This document shows, piece by piece, positions 35,701-48,287 of a stretch of DNA of 64,000 nt. A program made the translations under genes and the position numbers. Source of the DNA: Dillenia suffruticosa (lineage: Eukaryota > Streptophyta > Magnoliopsida > Dilleniales > Dilleniaceae); contig JAVTVX010000035.1 in NCBI GenBank assembly GCA_033439265.1, positions 9,264,001 to 9,328,000 on the forward strand, written 5' to 3'. Under the pieces are notes generated by a model that saw only the letters and a program-made list of their open reading frames with translations, ran no database searches and was not told the DNA's origin. How positions within the stretch are numbered: the stretch's first letter is position 1; every line of letters starts with the position of its first letter.

Positions 35701-38700
35701 ACCTAAAAGCGTGCTCTCCTTTCTTAATCTGGTCCGGTGCAAACTTCTCTTAACATTTTTAAAGATATACTAAAACCCTACTCTTCTTAAAACTGTATTA
35801 GTTCCTATTTAAAGCTACCAAGCTTCCTAGTATAAAATCATTACATCAGGATTCTATCATCAATTCGGACTTCCTATCTAAAACGAAATTATCTCTTCTG
35901 GTAACCTATAGCACAATGTTGAGCAACCTCCCCCCCCCAAAAAAAAATAAATAAAGGAGATGGGCTTCTATACTATATGGAAATTATTCGATATATGGAA
36001 TACACAGTGAAGGCAATGTAGAATCTTTGCTCACATGTATCCTATGACAATAGAGAATTGGTAGTCTCAAAAGTTCAAATTACATAACTGGAAATAAGTC
36101 TGATGGTATTCAATCTTCCACAAAATTCAGTGTACCAAACAAAGGAAACAGGCTTGAAGTAACATGGAATTCATTGTACTCAAACATGATTAGCTTTTTA
36201 TTATTAAATAGGAGTCCTAGCAATTTAACAATGACCTTTTTACTCAGTAAGTATTCATCACGACTACCCTCATTATTTACTATTTGCTTGTTATTTCTTA
36301 GTAGATTATAAACCAAGTAAACCAACAACAGCAAGCAGGAGTCGTCCTATCTGCCTAGAGTAATTAGATCGGTAAATAATGATGGATGCAGCATTAATAA
36401 CAAAAAGATAAATCAGTATTATTTATCAATAACAAATTTGTTGGACTAGCATATGACACTTCCACAACTCTATTTTAGGTCAATCACATTTGCATATAAA
36501 TTACAGGAGGTAAAATATCAATTATACTAAATTTATATGTTCAATACCCAAGTGTCAACTTAGAAAACGGAAATTTAGTTAGAAAAGTTATAAAACTCAT
36601 TTAATTAAAGAGAGTGTGAACAAACACAAAATCCAATGGAGAAATGGTGCTTTTTGTGCAAAAGAACACATGGAAACTTGGATACATATCACATTTAGGC
36701 AATTTCGATGATGCTTTTGTAATGCCTTAAGCTAGTGACTGAGATGGCATAAGCATAAGAATTACAATGGTAATCCAACTTCTTTTTCAATATTATTTTT
36801 TATTTTCTAGGTGACAAGTGACAACCCGAGTTTGAGACTTAAACATCTGTCCTTGATCTGGGAATTATAACTCAAATGTTTCTTCTTTAGTTTACAATGT
36901 CCAATTACTAAGACATTCATGTTTGTGCTCTTGTAGATTCCTGACCATATATATCTAGAACCTATATTTGGAGAGATTGATTAGAAAGTGTTGAGCACTT
37001 TGAAGTTTAGACGCCACTCTTAATGGTTGTGGTGTACCATATGGTCTAGTTGCCAAAGGGGGAAAAAAATCTCTAGGGCAAGTCATATGGTGATATCAGC
37101 AGAACAGGTTTGATCATCTGGTTTTCTTGGCAGAAGTGACTAATAATAGGTCTCCAAAGTTTTCTTCTCATGTTATTCATGACTTGATTTAGTATTCTTG
37201 AGATCAGATTGTTTGTGAGACTTATTTTAGGTTCTACAAGCAATTAGGTCAGTTATTATTGAGTTGACTAAGACATAGCCCATCTTGTAATTCAAGCCTA
37301 GGATGTTTGTCGATAAATAAATTCCAGCAACAAAATGGAGACCGGTTACAGTTGACGTTTCACTAATTTTTCAAACCACACATCACCAACAATGACTAAA
37401 GTCTCTTGGCTGCTAGTGTCACCCTTCTTATTCTCATAAGGACTCAAGAATGAGTAACTAAAAGAAAATTTTAGTATTTCAGGCCATAGTCCATGAAGTA
37501 CAAGATGAAAGAAATGTGAAAAAGAAAAGATTAACAAAACCATTCACCAGATATGCCTACTTACTCTATATCCTGTCGAATAGAAAAAGAGGTAATTATT
37601 TTAGTTATCAAAGTTTGTTCTTTGTTAATTATTAGGTTCATGAATGACTCTTAAAGTCTCACAGTTCAGAAAGCTTTTACATTTAGAAGCCGTAAGAGTG
37701 GGGAGGGGGGATTCTATTCGGCTCATATCCAGCTCAGACAAAATGCAATTAATGATCACTAATTTTCTTCACAAATCCTGACCCACGTTCTTAACATAGC
37801 TCCCTACACTTACTCCTGTATCAGGCTGTACATCATCAAGGACAGGGCACTATAATATCCCAAAACAATCCTCAAGCTCAAAACGATCCCATGTTTTGCT
37901 TTTGCTTTCCTACTGAACATCAAGTTACAAATTCGTAAATTATTAAACACTAAATCATGCAATTAGAAATAGACAACAGAAATCTTCCCATACTAAACTC
38001 AAAAGCCCCTAAACTCCTGAATCTGTACGATTCAACGAGCAATGCATGTGAACCGTGGTCGGAAGATTTACAACGCATTAACAAAACCCTAAACAGGATC
38101 AATTCAACTTCTTGGAATAATTGGCTCATAAAAGGAAAATCACTCGCAGAAAAATATCAATAAAAAATGAAAACTTAGACATCCAAAAAAACAATAAAAG
38201 TTGCAATAACAACTCATAAAAGACCACCCCAGTGACCCAAAAAAAGATCATCAATTAACATGCATGGCCATATTATATCACTAGTCAAAATTCAAGAATT
38301 TAATAACAAAAAGAAAAATGCCTGATTCAAATTCAGACAGACAGAATACGCAAAAATAAACAGATTGAAAACGAGCTCTCAAACCTGAAATAGAGAAGAA
38401 TCCATCATTTGCGAAGCCGAATTCGTCGACGCATCTATCAATCACATCAAGAATACCAACCAAATTCAACTCAAAATCATCTAACATCAAACAAAACACA
38501 CACAAACACATCATACCTGAAACCTGATTCACTGAAGAATCCAAACCTTCTCGATGATCACTCAAAACCGTTAGGGTTTCCGATTCTGACACTCCGACAG
38601 CATCATCACCTTCTTGTTCGTGATCATCATCGGATTCTTCTTCTTCTTCCTCCTCCTCCTCCTCATCATCATCATTATCATCTTCTTCTTCTTCGTTTTC

Positions 38701-38746
38701 ATTAGGTTTCATTTCAGCTTCGAAACTCTGATTCTGATTCTTCTCT

Positions 38747-38751
<5 letters not shown>
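32734..38751 (-). CDS. WRKY32: WRKY transcription factor, group I, WRKY32-like
   Basis: Exons in transcript order: 38,751-38,517, 38,434-38,385, 34,910-34,243, 34,115-33,957 and 33,097-32,734, giving 491 residues. Frame holds throughout. It begins with MEEKNQ and a run of Asp/Glu (about 18-49), followed by [15 protein letters not shown]. Two WRKY domains lie at about 191-250 and 352-412, both with intact WRKYGQK and C-X4-C...HNH/HDH zinc ligands, which defines group I. The spacer has a basic stretch (KPGKKPK, 332-338), probably nuclear-targeting. [21 protein letters not shown] and the end [12 protein letters not shown] match WRKY32-type proteins as I know them. It would bind W-boxes (TTGACC/T). 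The last intron interrupts the second WRKY domain after the PR of NPHPR, the conserved site. Intron 3 uses a GC donor (AAG|GCAAGT). Exon 2 (50 bp) is inferred from splice sites and frame only. Confidence 0.9.
35023..35236 (-). mobile_element. tRNA-derived SINE in WRKY32 intron 2
   Basis: 214 bp, flanked by a perfect 16-bp target duplication (TTATCTTATACATCAT at 35,007-35,022 and 35,237-35,252). On the minus strand it starts near TTGGCTCAACTAG (A box), has GAGGTTCGACTCCCGC (B box), and ends with GATACC and an A tail (T run on the plus strand, 35,023-35,030). Inserted in the same orientation as the host gene. The clean duplication suggests a fairly recent copy. Confidence 0.9.

Positions 38752-38779
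<28 letters not shown>
38752..38779. repeat. (CT)n/(GA)n tract touching the WRKY32 start codon
   Basis: On the coding strand a GA run of about 13 units ends directly at the ATG. It lies in the leader, and the frame upstream of ATG is open through it (Arg-Glu repeats). Confidence 0.85.
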
Positions 38780-38782
<3 letters not shown>

Positions 38783-40680
38783 CTCGTCACCTTCAGTGTC
38801 CGAAACCCGTTGCCGCTGGTAACATGAGAGAGAAATATAAGTTTCGGTTTTCTGTTCTTTTTTTTTTTTTTCGAGAGAGCGAGGGCACATATGCCGTTGA
38901 TTGAAAATTGACGCAGGTGGTTTTTCCGAATTCCGTCTCTTCTAAACAAACGCCGTTTATTATTCCATTACTTTTACCCCCGCAGATCTCCCCTTGACGT
39001 TTTCTAACGCGTGTCCCGACTATGTCTTTTTTTTTTTTTTGCCTTCACTTGATCGATCACTTCGTATCCAGAATTTCATTTTATTAATCTAAATCAATCT
39101 GATTGAGATTTCTTTTAAAAAAATAAAAATCTCCTAACATAATCAGTTTTATATTCAAATCACCGATCAAATCTATAACTGAGATATATCACTATGCTAA
39201 CTTGTTTGGTGGTGCTCGTCCCGACTCTGACACAGTGACCGAAGGAAAGCAGTTGAAGCCACAGCCCACGATGGATTTATATGTAGACCAATTATATCAC
39301 GCCACGTAATAACCAATTCTTCAACTTCTGAGTCTCATGTTCCCCTCTATCAGGTTCAATGAACGGATATTCCTTGCCTCCACAGGTCACGTGACTGGCA
39401 GGTGATTGTTTTCTTGCGTTGGATTGGCATAAATGTGATTCTGTAGCGTGGGCGTCTTGTATGCTTGTGCGAAACAAAAAAAACCAGTTGGATGCGATCG
39501 TGTTTATTGGGTTTTGCCTATGAATATACAAACAATAAATTAAATAATAGATTTAGTCCTTTTATTAAATTATGGTTTGTTCAACTCAAAATTTTAGAAA
39601 TTAAATCTTATCCGTCTCATTGATATTACTAAGACGCATTATTCATACCATATTTGACTAAAGAGCTAACATAAATTAATAAAAAAAATCTACTTTTGGA
39701 AAAGCACACTTGATTGTTTAATATCTTAAGCAACACTTGATCAGATTTTTCTTTTTTAATAAGAATTTTGTTGCAGGATATAGAAAAATCTGAGTGATGG
39801 GGGTAGGTGATCAAGGATACCCCATGATCTGATTGTAAGAGTTACATAAATGAGAGTTTATCTAAGTTGTATTATTGATAAAAGAAATTTGAATTGGATT
39901 TTGGTATCGTGTTGAAGATAATTTGAATAATATTTTTGATATTATATATTTCTGATATTATATTAAAGATAAGACATAATAATAATAAGAATATGAATCC
40001 TAATGTTGATAAAATATTTGGGTTTATATAAAATTTATTATTGTAATATAAAAATAAATATTATAAATATAGAAAAAAAGAAAATCAAATATTTTTAAAA
40101 TTAAATTAATAATTGATTTGATTTTGATATATAATATATTTTTTTTAAATATATGATACCTTCTAAATACATATAATTTGTTATTGTCGGAGGCAACAAG
40201 GGTCGGATGGATTCACTATGAAAGTGATAGGGTATTAGAAATTGACCCACAGATGGAGTTGAACCAACCCAGCCTTAAAAAAGAAAATTCACCATCTTCT
40301 TTTTTTTAATAAACCTATTTGAATACAATTTTTATGTTTTACAAAATTAAAAAAAAGAAGCATAGAAAACAGTGTTTTCTATGACTAAACAACAGAAATT
40401 AATAAATAAAACATTCCTAATTAAGTCAAAAATAAATAACGAGAGAGTTAATTATTTTATATGTTTTCACATGTTTTTTTTATTATTATTTGTGAGAGTC
40501 TTAAATTTTTTTATTATTAAAATGAATTAATACAAGCACTATTATATGTTCAAAAATTTCCCTAAATTTAAATACACTTTTTACATCATTTCACAAAATC
40601 AAACCTCGATATAATCCGAAACAACTAGGGAAAATAAGTAGAAATCTAATATTACCTTAAAAAATATAGACAACCCTACC
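38780..40680. other. Intergenic spacer, upstream of WRKY32
   Basis: The first few hundred bases are the WRKY32 leader and promoter. The rest is AT-rich with poly-T/poly-A runs. A weak SINE-like stretch (39,090-39,230, minus strand, TTAGCATAGTG and a GATTTGAAT box) may be retroposon debris. No gene is supported. Confidence 0.5.
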
Positions 40681-40685
40681 ATAAC

Positions 40686-42122
40686 TGGTGGGTCGTCAAA
40701 TAATCAAAAATAAAATTACCTATTTCATTAAAGACGAATCTAGGGTGAGCAATGTTGAATCCATAGGGAACGATTGATTTATCTCTTTCAAAGAAAAAAA
40801 AAATATAGGGGGTTTGAGAGATGATTTAAATCTAATAAAAATAAATAAATCAATTAAAATTAACTAAAATAAAATAACTAAATAATGTCAATCAAAAGAG
40901 AATATCAATGAGAGAAAATCTAGCCAAATGAGTTACTTCGACCTTGATGTATTTGATTGATTATCGATACAAAAATTACTCGATATTATGCGAATAAATT
41001 GGTTATAGCCGCTAAATATCACGAAACGACTAATCTCTCATTACTTCTTTGATAATCAAGATACCATTGTTAATTACTTTCCTAATCGAAAGACAACCCA
41101 AGAAACTTTCGTTGGATTTAATGTTTCGATAGTATTAAAATCTAGAGAGATCCAATTCTAATCAGTAAATTTCAATATGGATTTATTTAAATTAGATTAT
41201 CTAATTTCTTGACATAAATTCTACCGCTTGCGAGATCATAAAATTATGTCAATTATCACTGTATTAAAAACATACAAATTTTTCTATTTTTAAATGATTG
41301 TAAATTATTTTAGAGTTATTAAATATAACTCTTATTTAATGATCCAAAAACAATTATAAACATTAAGTATAGAGATTAAATAAATACCCACAAATATTAA
41401 GCAAATAAAATCATTTAAATCTCACAATTATCATTTATCAAAATTTCAATAATCTTTTGATTAGAAAATTAAATTAGAAATAAAACATATAAAAAGAAAA
41501 ACTCGCAAATAAATAAAAAAGGAATGAAAATGTTAGAACTACATTATTACAAAAATGCTGGCTGGTGCTATAGACGTGAATAGTGCTGTTGCCCTCTTTT
41601 CCTCACGGAGAAAATGGTGTTTGCTACCCCCAACGGGGCTATCTCCAAGAGTGCTTAAACAATATGTAACATTCCTATATATATAAGTGTAACCCTAAAA
41701 GACTACAAAATAAAATAAAAATAAAATAAAAAGTAAATTTCATAAAAGATAATACTCTAAATGGTATATATTTTAAAAAATTCATTTTCCTAAATATTAG
41801 AAATAGAGTAAAATTTTTCAAAATCTTTAATATTCCAATTCCATTTCAATTTCTCTTGAAGGTGTAACTGAGAAAGAAAATTTTAACTGCAGTAAATTTT
41901 GCATTGCCTCTTGAGATCCATATGCCCATATGGTAATGAAAGAGTATTGCTGTCCAATTTTCTATATTTTACAAAATTGCTCCAATTTAGCTTATTTTTC
42001 TTCCTTTTCAATAATAAGTCTCATTGTAAATCAAATATTACAAAATATAAATATTAGTGTAATATTTATTCAAAAATAATACAAAATCAATCACAAATAT
42101 TATATACATTTAAGTCTTATCA
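40686..42122 (-). repeat. LTR1 (3' LTR of the minus-strand element)
   Basis: About 1.44 kb, bounded on the plus strand by TGGTGGGTC at the low end and TTATCA at the high end, next to the target duplication ATAAC at 40,681-40,685. Aligns over its length with 45,473-46,939. Confidence 0.88.
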
Positions 42123-43719
42123 AATTCCCCAACATTTAGATGATATTTGTCTTTAAGAATCCCTAATTAAAATAAAATTAAAACTATCCAACCTATTTTT
42201 TCTTCTAAATTTCCAAATCAACAATTATTATGAGAGTCAAACCGAAAACACAATTGAAACAACAAGTATTTCACAGCAATCCGTATTAAAACAACCATTA
42301 CATATCTCAATAGTCTCTTATGAAATCCAAACAACAAGATTCGACAACTCTCTCCAAGGGGTCACTTTAATGCACCCGAAAGTTTGAAAAATATATATAT
42401 ATCTCTCAAATCAATAACATGGAATGACACTACCATATATTTGTAAATATATCAAATCCCCACCACTTAAAAATTGGAATTTCACGCATTAATCTAAAGG
42501 TCTTTCATTTGGTCGTAACGTGACTAGAGTTAGGGGTAGGAAAAAGGGAATATCAAGGGTAAAATGTGCCAAAGAGAATATGTAACTAATCACACAATTA
42601 TTTCTGCGATAATACATTTGCCCCGCACAAGTAGCACACAAAAAATTCATACTTTTGTCACCCACGTGTGCTCAACATAACCAATATTCCAAATCACATA
42701 AAAAATTGTCAACTATTTTCTCTATGACCCATGATTGAAATGAAATTCTCAGAAATGCAGCAATTTTTTTCTGCCTTTTATTTTCTTTTTCTTCTTTCTC
42801 TATTTTTTTTCTTGCCTTTTTTTTGAACATATATCATCTTCATGAAATGTCAATATCAAAATTCCAATCATCATTTTCGTATTGAGGTGAACATAAAACC
42901 AAAATCATACAATTAAATATATATACGTTTAGTACAAGAGTTTGAAACGAAGGCCAAAATCAAAGGTTAGGTGTTGTATTGAATGAGTTTTAAAGAAAAA
43001 AAGGGTAAAAGGTTCAAATTGGTTAACTAAGGGTTTATGACATCAATGTAGGGATTTTTAGAAAACCAAAATGGGTAAATCCTAAGTGCCTTTGTCATTT
43101 TAATGCATGAAATTCTAGAGTGTGGTCTCGAAATGCATAACAATGCAAGTTTTAGAATGTGCAATTCAAGTGTGATAATCATTCATCAAGAAAAATAATA
43201 TCGAGTACAAAGAATGAATTTGCTCATTTATGACTCAAAATCTCACTTTTTAAGTAGGGTTTGTATCAAATTTTTGCATGTTCATCATTCAAAAAAAACT
43301 ATTAAAAATATAAGCAGTCATTTCAAGCACAAAAGCCATTGATACAAACCATTTTTTATATATCTCTAACCAACCAAATAGCATACGTCAACTAAGAAAG
43401 TTCGGAATTTTTTTTTTCATTTTTTTTCGTTTTTTCATTTATATTTTTGAAGAAAAAAACAAGAAAAAAACAAAAATCTAAACTAATATAGTAAATAAAA
43501 TAAATATAATATCAAAATAAAGAAGAAAAATACCTAACATCCCCCACTCCTAAATCATACATTGTCCCCAATATATGTGCAAGTTAAGAAAGATAAAAAT
43601 GCATAAAATCAATCAAATAAAATAAAAGAAAAAGAACAAAGAAATAAAAGAGGAATGTGAGAACAATACTCCCCTAAGGTGGAGTGGAAAATGGAGGAAC
43701 AATTCCAACGAACTTAAAA

Positions 43720-44090
43720 AAAAGAGCTATGACGTGGGCACGTCCTAAATATCAAGCATTTCGGTCCATTATTGATATTTCAAGATAGAGAGAGAAGTCC
43801 TAAAAAAATGAAATGCAAGTGTTAAAATAGAAGTGAAATTCGCTTCTCTCTCTCTCTCTCTTTCTTTTTTTTTTTTTTATGAAGTGAAATGTGGTTTGGA
43901 CTTGGACACGCCCTAAATAAAGAGTGTTTTTGGTATGTAGTGTAATGTATGCTCTGTTGGCAGAAATAGAATTCACTTAGGGCGTGGGCACGCCATAAGC
44001 AAGGAGCAAAGTTGTTCATGTGATCTGTGTGGCAGAAATGGATTTGACTTAAGGCGTGGGCACGCTTTAAGCAAGGAGTACTTCTGTGTT
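43720..44090. repeat. Tandem repeat in the retrotransposon internal region
   Basis: About four diverged units of 75-95 bp, each carrying a GGGC(G/A)TGGGCACGCC-like box followed by TAAGCAAGGAG or a variant (near 43,730, 43,905, 43,980 and 44,057). Such arrays are common in untranslated regions of gypsy-type plant elements. Confidence 0.7.
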
Positions 44091-45472
44091 TTTTTTTTTT
44101 TAGAATCAATCCTAAATCAAACTAACATAAATGATAATAAATAAAAATAAAAATAAATAAATAAATCATAAAGAAAATATTGGGTTGCCTCCCAATAAGC
44201 ACTTTTGTTTAATGTTTTTGCCTCGACATTAGCTCATCGTTCAACCTCGTTCAAAGATTGGTCCAGTCCATTTTAACTTCAACTTGCCTGCCATGAATTT
44301 CAATCTTGAAATAAAATTAAGGACTATTTGGCCTATCATAAATTGCTTTTAATATGAGAGTTTGTCTTGAAAAAATTTGTCCCATTGTATAAAATTATTT
44401 GTAAAATTCTCTTCAAACAAAAAATCCAATTTATTTTGCACAAAAGAGTTATGAACAATGAAATCCATCTCTTTCTCATCATCTTATTCCTCGAAATATG
44501 CCGACCTACCAGGAAAAGGAGGAGAAATAGTTAGTTTCAAATTTGAGTTGTTCGGTTCCTCACTTACCTTCGTAGTCGATTCATTTAATATTGATACTTT
44601 GCTTTGTTCGATCTCTTTATCTCCTTCAGTTGTTTATGAGTTGTCCTGCAATTTCTTTTCATTCTTGACCACCATAACACTCACATTTTCTCTCAGGTTG
44701 ATCTCTATTTGAGAGGGTAGCTTCCTATTATTTTTCTCCATTCAACTCATGGTCGTTGCCAGTTGCGATACCTGATTTTCCAAGTTTTGGATGTTAGTTC
44801 TTATCTCTAGTTGAAATCGTTGGTTCTCCTATTGTAACCGTTAGGTTTCCTGTTGAAACAATTGAGTGATATTAGCCTAATTTTTAACAATTTTTTCTAT
44901 AAACATATCTTGATTTGAAGAGGGTTGTTGAGATTGAAATTGTGGTCGGTATTGTGGTTGTTGTGGAAACTCTTGTTGCCAATTTTCATAACTGAAGTTT
45001 GGTTGATCACATCATTCTTGGTTGTAGATGTTCGAATATAGGTCACCATAAAGAATGAGACACTTATCGGTTGAGTGATCTATGTTCGAACAAATATCAC
45101 ATGCTTTCACTTGTTGGATTTGTCATACAACCAATCTTTCCACAATAGAAGTTAGGGAATCTATTTTATATTCGAGGGAAGAACTACTCACCTCATTGAC
45201 CTTTGTTGGAATATCTTGCCATATTCCAAATTGATGGGGAGTCTCAATATTAGGAAAATCACTACAAAAGTATATTTATTAAAATCAGGAAATAACAATT
45301 CTCTTAAATTCTTTTGACTGGCCATGTTCGAGTGTTTAAAATCCTTCTCTTTTATGTCGTTGAGAAATTTCCAGTAAGTTCATTACAAATATTAGTCATA
45401 AAAATAAAAATGAAACAAAACTTAAAAGAAATAAATCACTTAACACCAATATCCGGCAATGGCACCAAAATT

Positions 45473-46939
45473 TGATGGGTCGTCAAACAATCAAAAATAA
45501 AATTACCTATTTTATTAAAGAGGAGTTTAGGGTGAGTAAAGTCGAATCCACAGGGAACGAATCTACAGGGAACGAATCTACAGGAAACGGTAAATTTATC
45601 TCTTTCAAGGAAAATGAAAATATGGGGGGTTTGAGAAATGATCTAAATCTAACAAAAATAAATAAATCAATTAAAATTAACTAAAATAAAACAACTAAAC
45701 AATACCAATCAAAAGAGAATGTCAATGAGAGAAAACTTAGTCAAAGGAGTTGCTTCCACCTTGATGTGTTCAATTGATTATCGATACAAAAATTACTCGA
45801 TATTATGCGAATAAATTGATTATAGCCACTAAATACCACGAAACGACAAATCTCCTTTTACTTTTTCGGTAATCAAGATACCATCGTATTTCCCTAATCG
45901 AAAGACAACCCAAAAGACCCTTATTAGATTTAATGTTCTGACAGTATTAAAATCTAGAGAGACCAAATTCCAATAAGTAAATTCTAATATAGATTTATTT
46001 AAATTAAATTATCTAATCTTTTGATATAAATGCTAACGCTTACAAGTTCATAAAATTATGTCAATTACCATTCTATTAAAAACACATAAATTTTACTATT
46101 TTTAAATGGTTGTAAACTATTTTAACGTTATTAAATATAGCGCTCTATTTAACAATTCCAAAACAATTATAAACATTAAGTATGGAGATTAAATAAATAC
46201 CCACAAATATCAAGCAAATAAGATCATTTAGATTTCACAATTATCATTTATCAAGATTTCAATAATTTTTTTACTAGAAAATTAAATCAGAAATAAAACA
46301 TATAAAAAGAAAAACTCGCAAATAAATAAAAACGGAATGAGAATGTTGGAATAATATTATTGCAAAAATGCTTCTCGGCTGGCTGCTGCTATGGACGTGA
46401 ATAGTGTTGCTGTCCCCTTTTTCTCATAGAAAAAATGATGTTTGCCGCCTCCAACGGGGCTGTCTCCAGGAGTGCTTAAACAATATGTAACACTCCTCTA
46501 TATATGAGTGTAACCTTAGAAAACTACTAAATAAAATAAAAATAAAATAAAAAATAATCTTTCTAAAAGATAATACTATAAGAGATTTATATTTTAAAAA
46601 ATCATTTTCCTAAATATTAAGAATGGAATAAAATTTTTCAAAATCTTTAATATTCCAATTCCACTCCAATTTTCTCTTGAAGGTGTAACTAAGGAAATTT
46701 TAACTGCACTAAATCTTGCATTGCCTCTTGAGATCTATATGCCCATGTAATAATAAAAAAGTATTGCTGTCCAATTTTTCATATTTTGTAAAATTACTCT
46801 AATTTAGCTTATTTTTCTTACTTTTCAATAATAAGTTTTCTCCTAAATCAAATATCACAAAATATAAATATTAATGTAATATTTATTCAAAAATAATACA
46901 AAATCAATCACAAATATTACATACATTTAAGTTTTATCA
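45473..46939 (-). repeat. LTR2 (central LTR)
   Basis: About 1.47 kb, TGATGGGTC to TTATCA on the plus strand. Carries a short local tandem repeat near 45,555-45,592 (CAGGGAACGAATCTA units) that LTR1 lacks. Both internal regions of the tandem element abut it. Confidence 0.88.
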
Positions 46940-48002
46940 AATTCCCCCACATCTAGATGATACTTGTCCTCAAGAATCCTTAACTAAAATAAAATTAAAA
47001 CTATCCAACTTATTTTTTTCTTCCAAACTTCCAAGTCAACAATTACTATAAGAGTTAAACCGAAAATACAATCGAAACAACAAGTATTTCACAGTAATTC
47101 ACACTAAAACAACCACTACATATCTCAACAGTCTCTTATGAAATCCAAACAACTAAATTCGACAACTCTCTCCAAGGGGTCACTCTAATGCACTCGAAAG
47201 CTTGAAGAATATATATATCTCTCAAATCAATAACATGGAATGACACTACCATATGTTTACAAATATATCAAGTCCCCACCACTTAACAATTAGAATTTCA
47301 TGCATTAATCTAAATGTCTTTCATTTGGTTGTAACGTGGCTAGGGTTAGGGGTATAATAAAAGGGAATATCAAGGGTAAAATGTGCCAAAGAGAATATAC
47401 AATTAATCACATGATTATTTCTGCGATAACACATTTGCCCCGCACAAGTAGCATATAAAAAATTCATACTCTTGTCACCCACATGTGCTCAACATAGCCA
47501 ATATTCCAAATCACATAAAAAATTGTCAATCATTTTTTTTATCACCCATGATTGAAATGAAATTCTCATAAATGCAGCAATTTTTTTCTGCTTTTTATTT
47601 TCTTTTTCTTCTTTCTCTTTTCTTTTTCTTGCCTTTTTTTTTTTAACATATATCATATTCATGAAAATATCAATATCAAAATTCCAATCATTATCTTCGT
47701 ATTGAGATGAATATAAAACCAAAATCATACAATTAAATATATATACCTTTGGTACAAGGGTTTGAAACGAAAACTAAAATCAAATGTTAGGTGTTGTATT
47801 GAGTGGGTTTTAAAGAAGAAAAATGGTAAAAGGTTCAAATTGACTAACTAAGGATTTATGACATCAAGGTAAGGATTTTTAGAAAACCAAAATGGGTAAA
47901 TTCTAAGTGTTTTTGTCGTTTTAATACATGAAATTCTAGAGTGTGATCTTGAAATACATAACAATGCAAGTTTTAGAATATGCAATACAAATGTAATAAT
48001 CA

Positions 48003-48282
48003 CTACAATTTTCTTTTGAAGGTGTAACTGGGAAAGGAAATTTTAATTACAGTAAATCTTGCATTGTTTCTTGAAATCCATATGCCCATGTGTTTATGAA
48101 AGAGTATTGCTGTTTAACTTTTTATATTTTGTAAAATTACTCTAATTTAACTTATTTTTCTACTTTTTCAACAATAAATTTTCTCTTAAATCAAATATCA
48201 CAAAACATAAATATTAATATAATATTTATTTAAAAATAATACAAAATTAATAATAAATATTATACACATTTAAATATTATCA
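48003..48282 (-). repeat. LTR3 (partial outer LTR)
   Basis: Matches the high-coordinate end of LTR1 and LTR2 (for example 46,662-46,939) and ends TATCA right before the target duplication ATAAC at 48,283-48,287. It is therefore a true outer terminus of the element. Confidence 0.85.
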
Positions 48283-48287
48283 ATAAC

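Larger units (their letters stand above)
40681..48287 (-). mobile_element. Athila-like non-autonomous LTR retrotransposon, tandem (LTR-internal-LTR-internal-LTR)
   Basis: Ty3/gypsy-type element read on the minus strand. The 5-bp target duplication ATAAC lies at 40,681-40,685 and 48,283-48,287. Parts by plus coordinates: LTR1 40,686-42,122; internal 42,123-45,472; LTR2 45,473-46,939; partial internal 46,940 to about 48,002; partial LTR3 about 48,003-48,282. LTRs run TGATAA...CA. Next to LTR2 the primer-binding site TTTTGGTGCCATTGCCGG resembles the Athila-type tRNA-Asp site. A polypurine tract (GGGGAA) adjoins the other LTR. Only gag-like remains are seen (about 44,750-45,230); no pol, so it is LARD-like and broken. 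LTR1 and LTR2 differ by roughly a tenth by eye, suggesting an age of a few million years. Confidence 0.88.

Noticed and set aside
38409-38904. His/Leu- and Phe-rich plus-strand frames opposite WRKY32 exon 1
   Set aside because: They are antisense shadows of the acidic run and the GA repeat.
43822-44109. 95-codon minus-strand frame with repeated Cys/His-like units
   Set aside because: The pattern comes from a tandem DNA repeat in the retrotransposon internal region, not from a zinc-finger gene.
45540-45592. Direct short repeats that might suggest a CRISPR-like array
   Set aside because: Only a few contiguous 15-16-bp units without spacers, inside an LTR of a plant retrotransposon.
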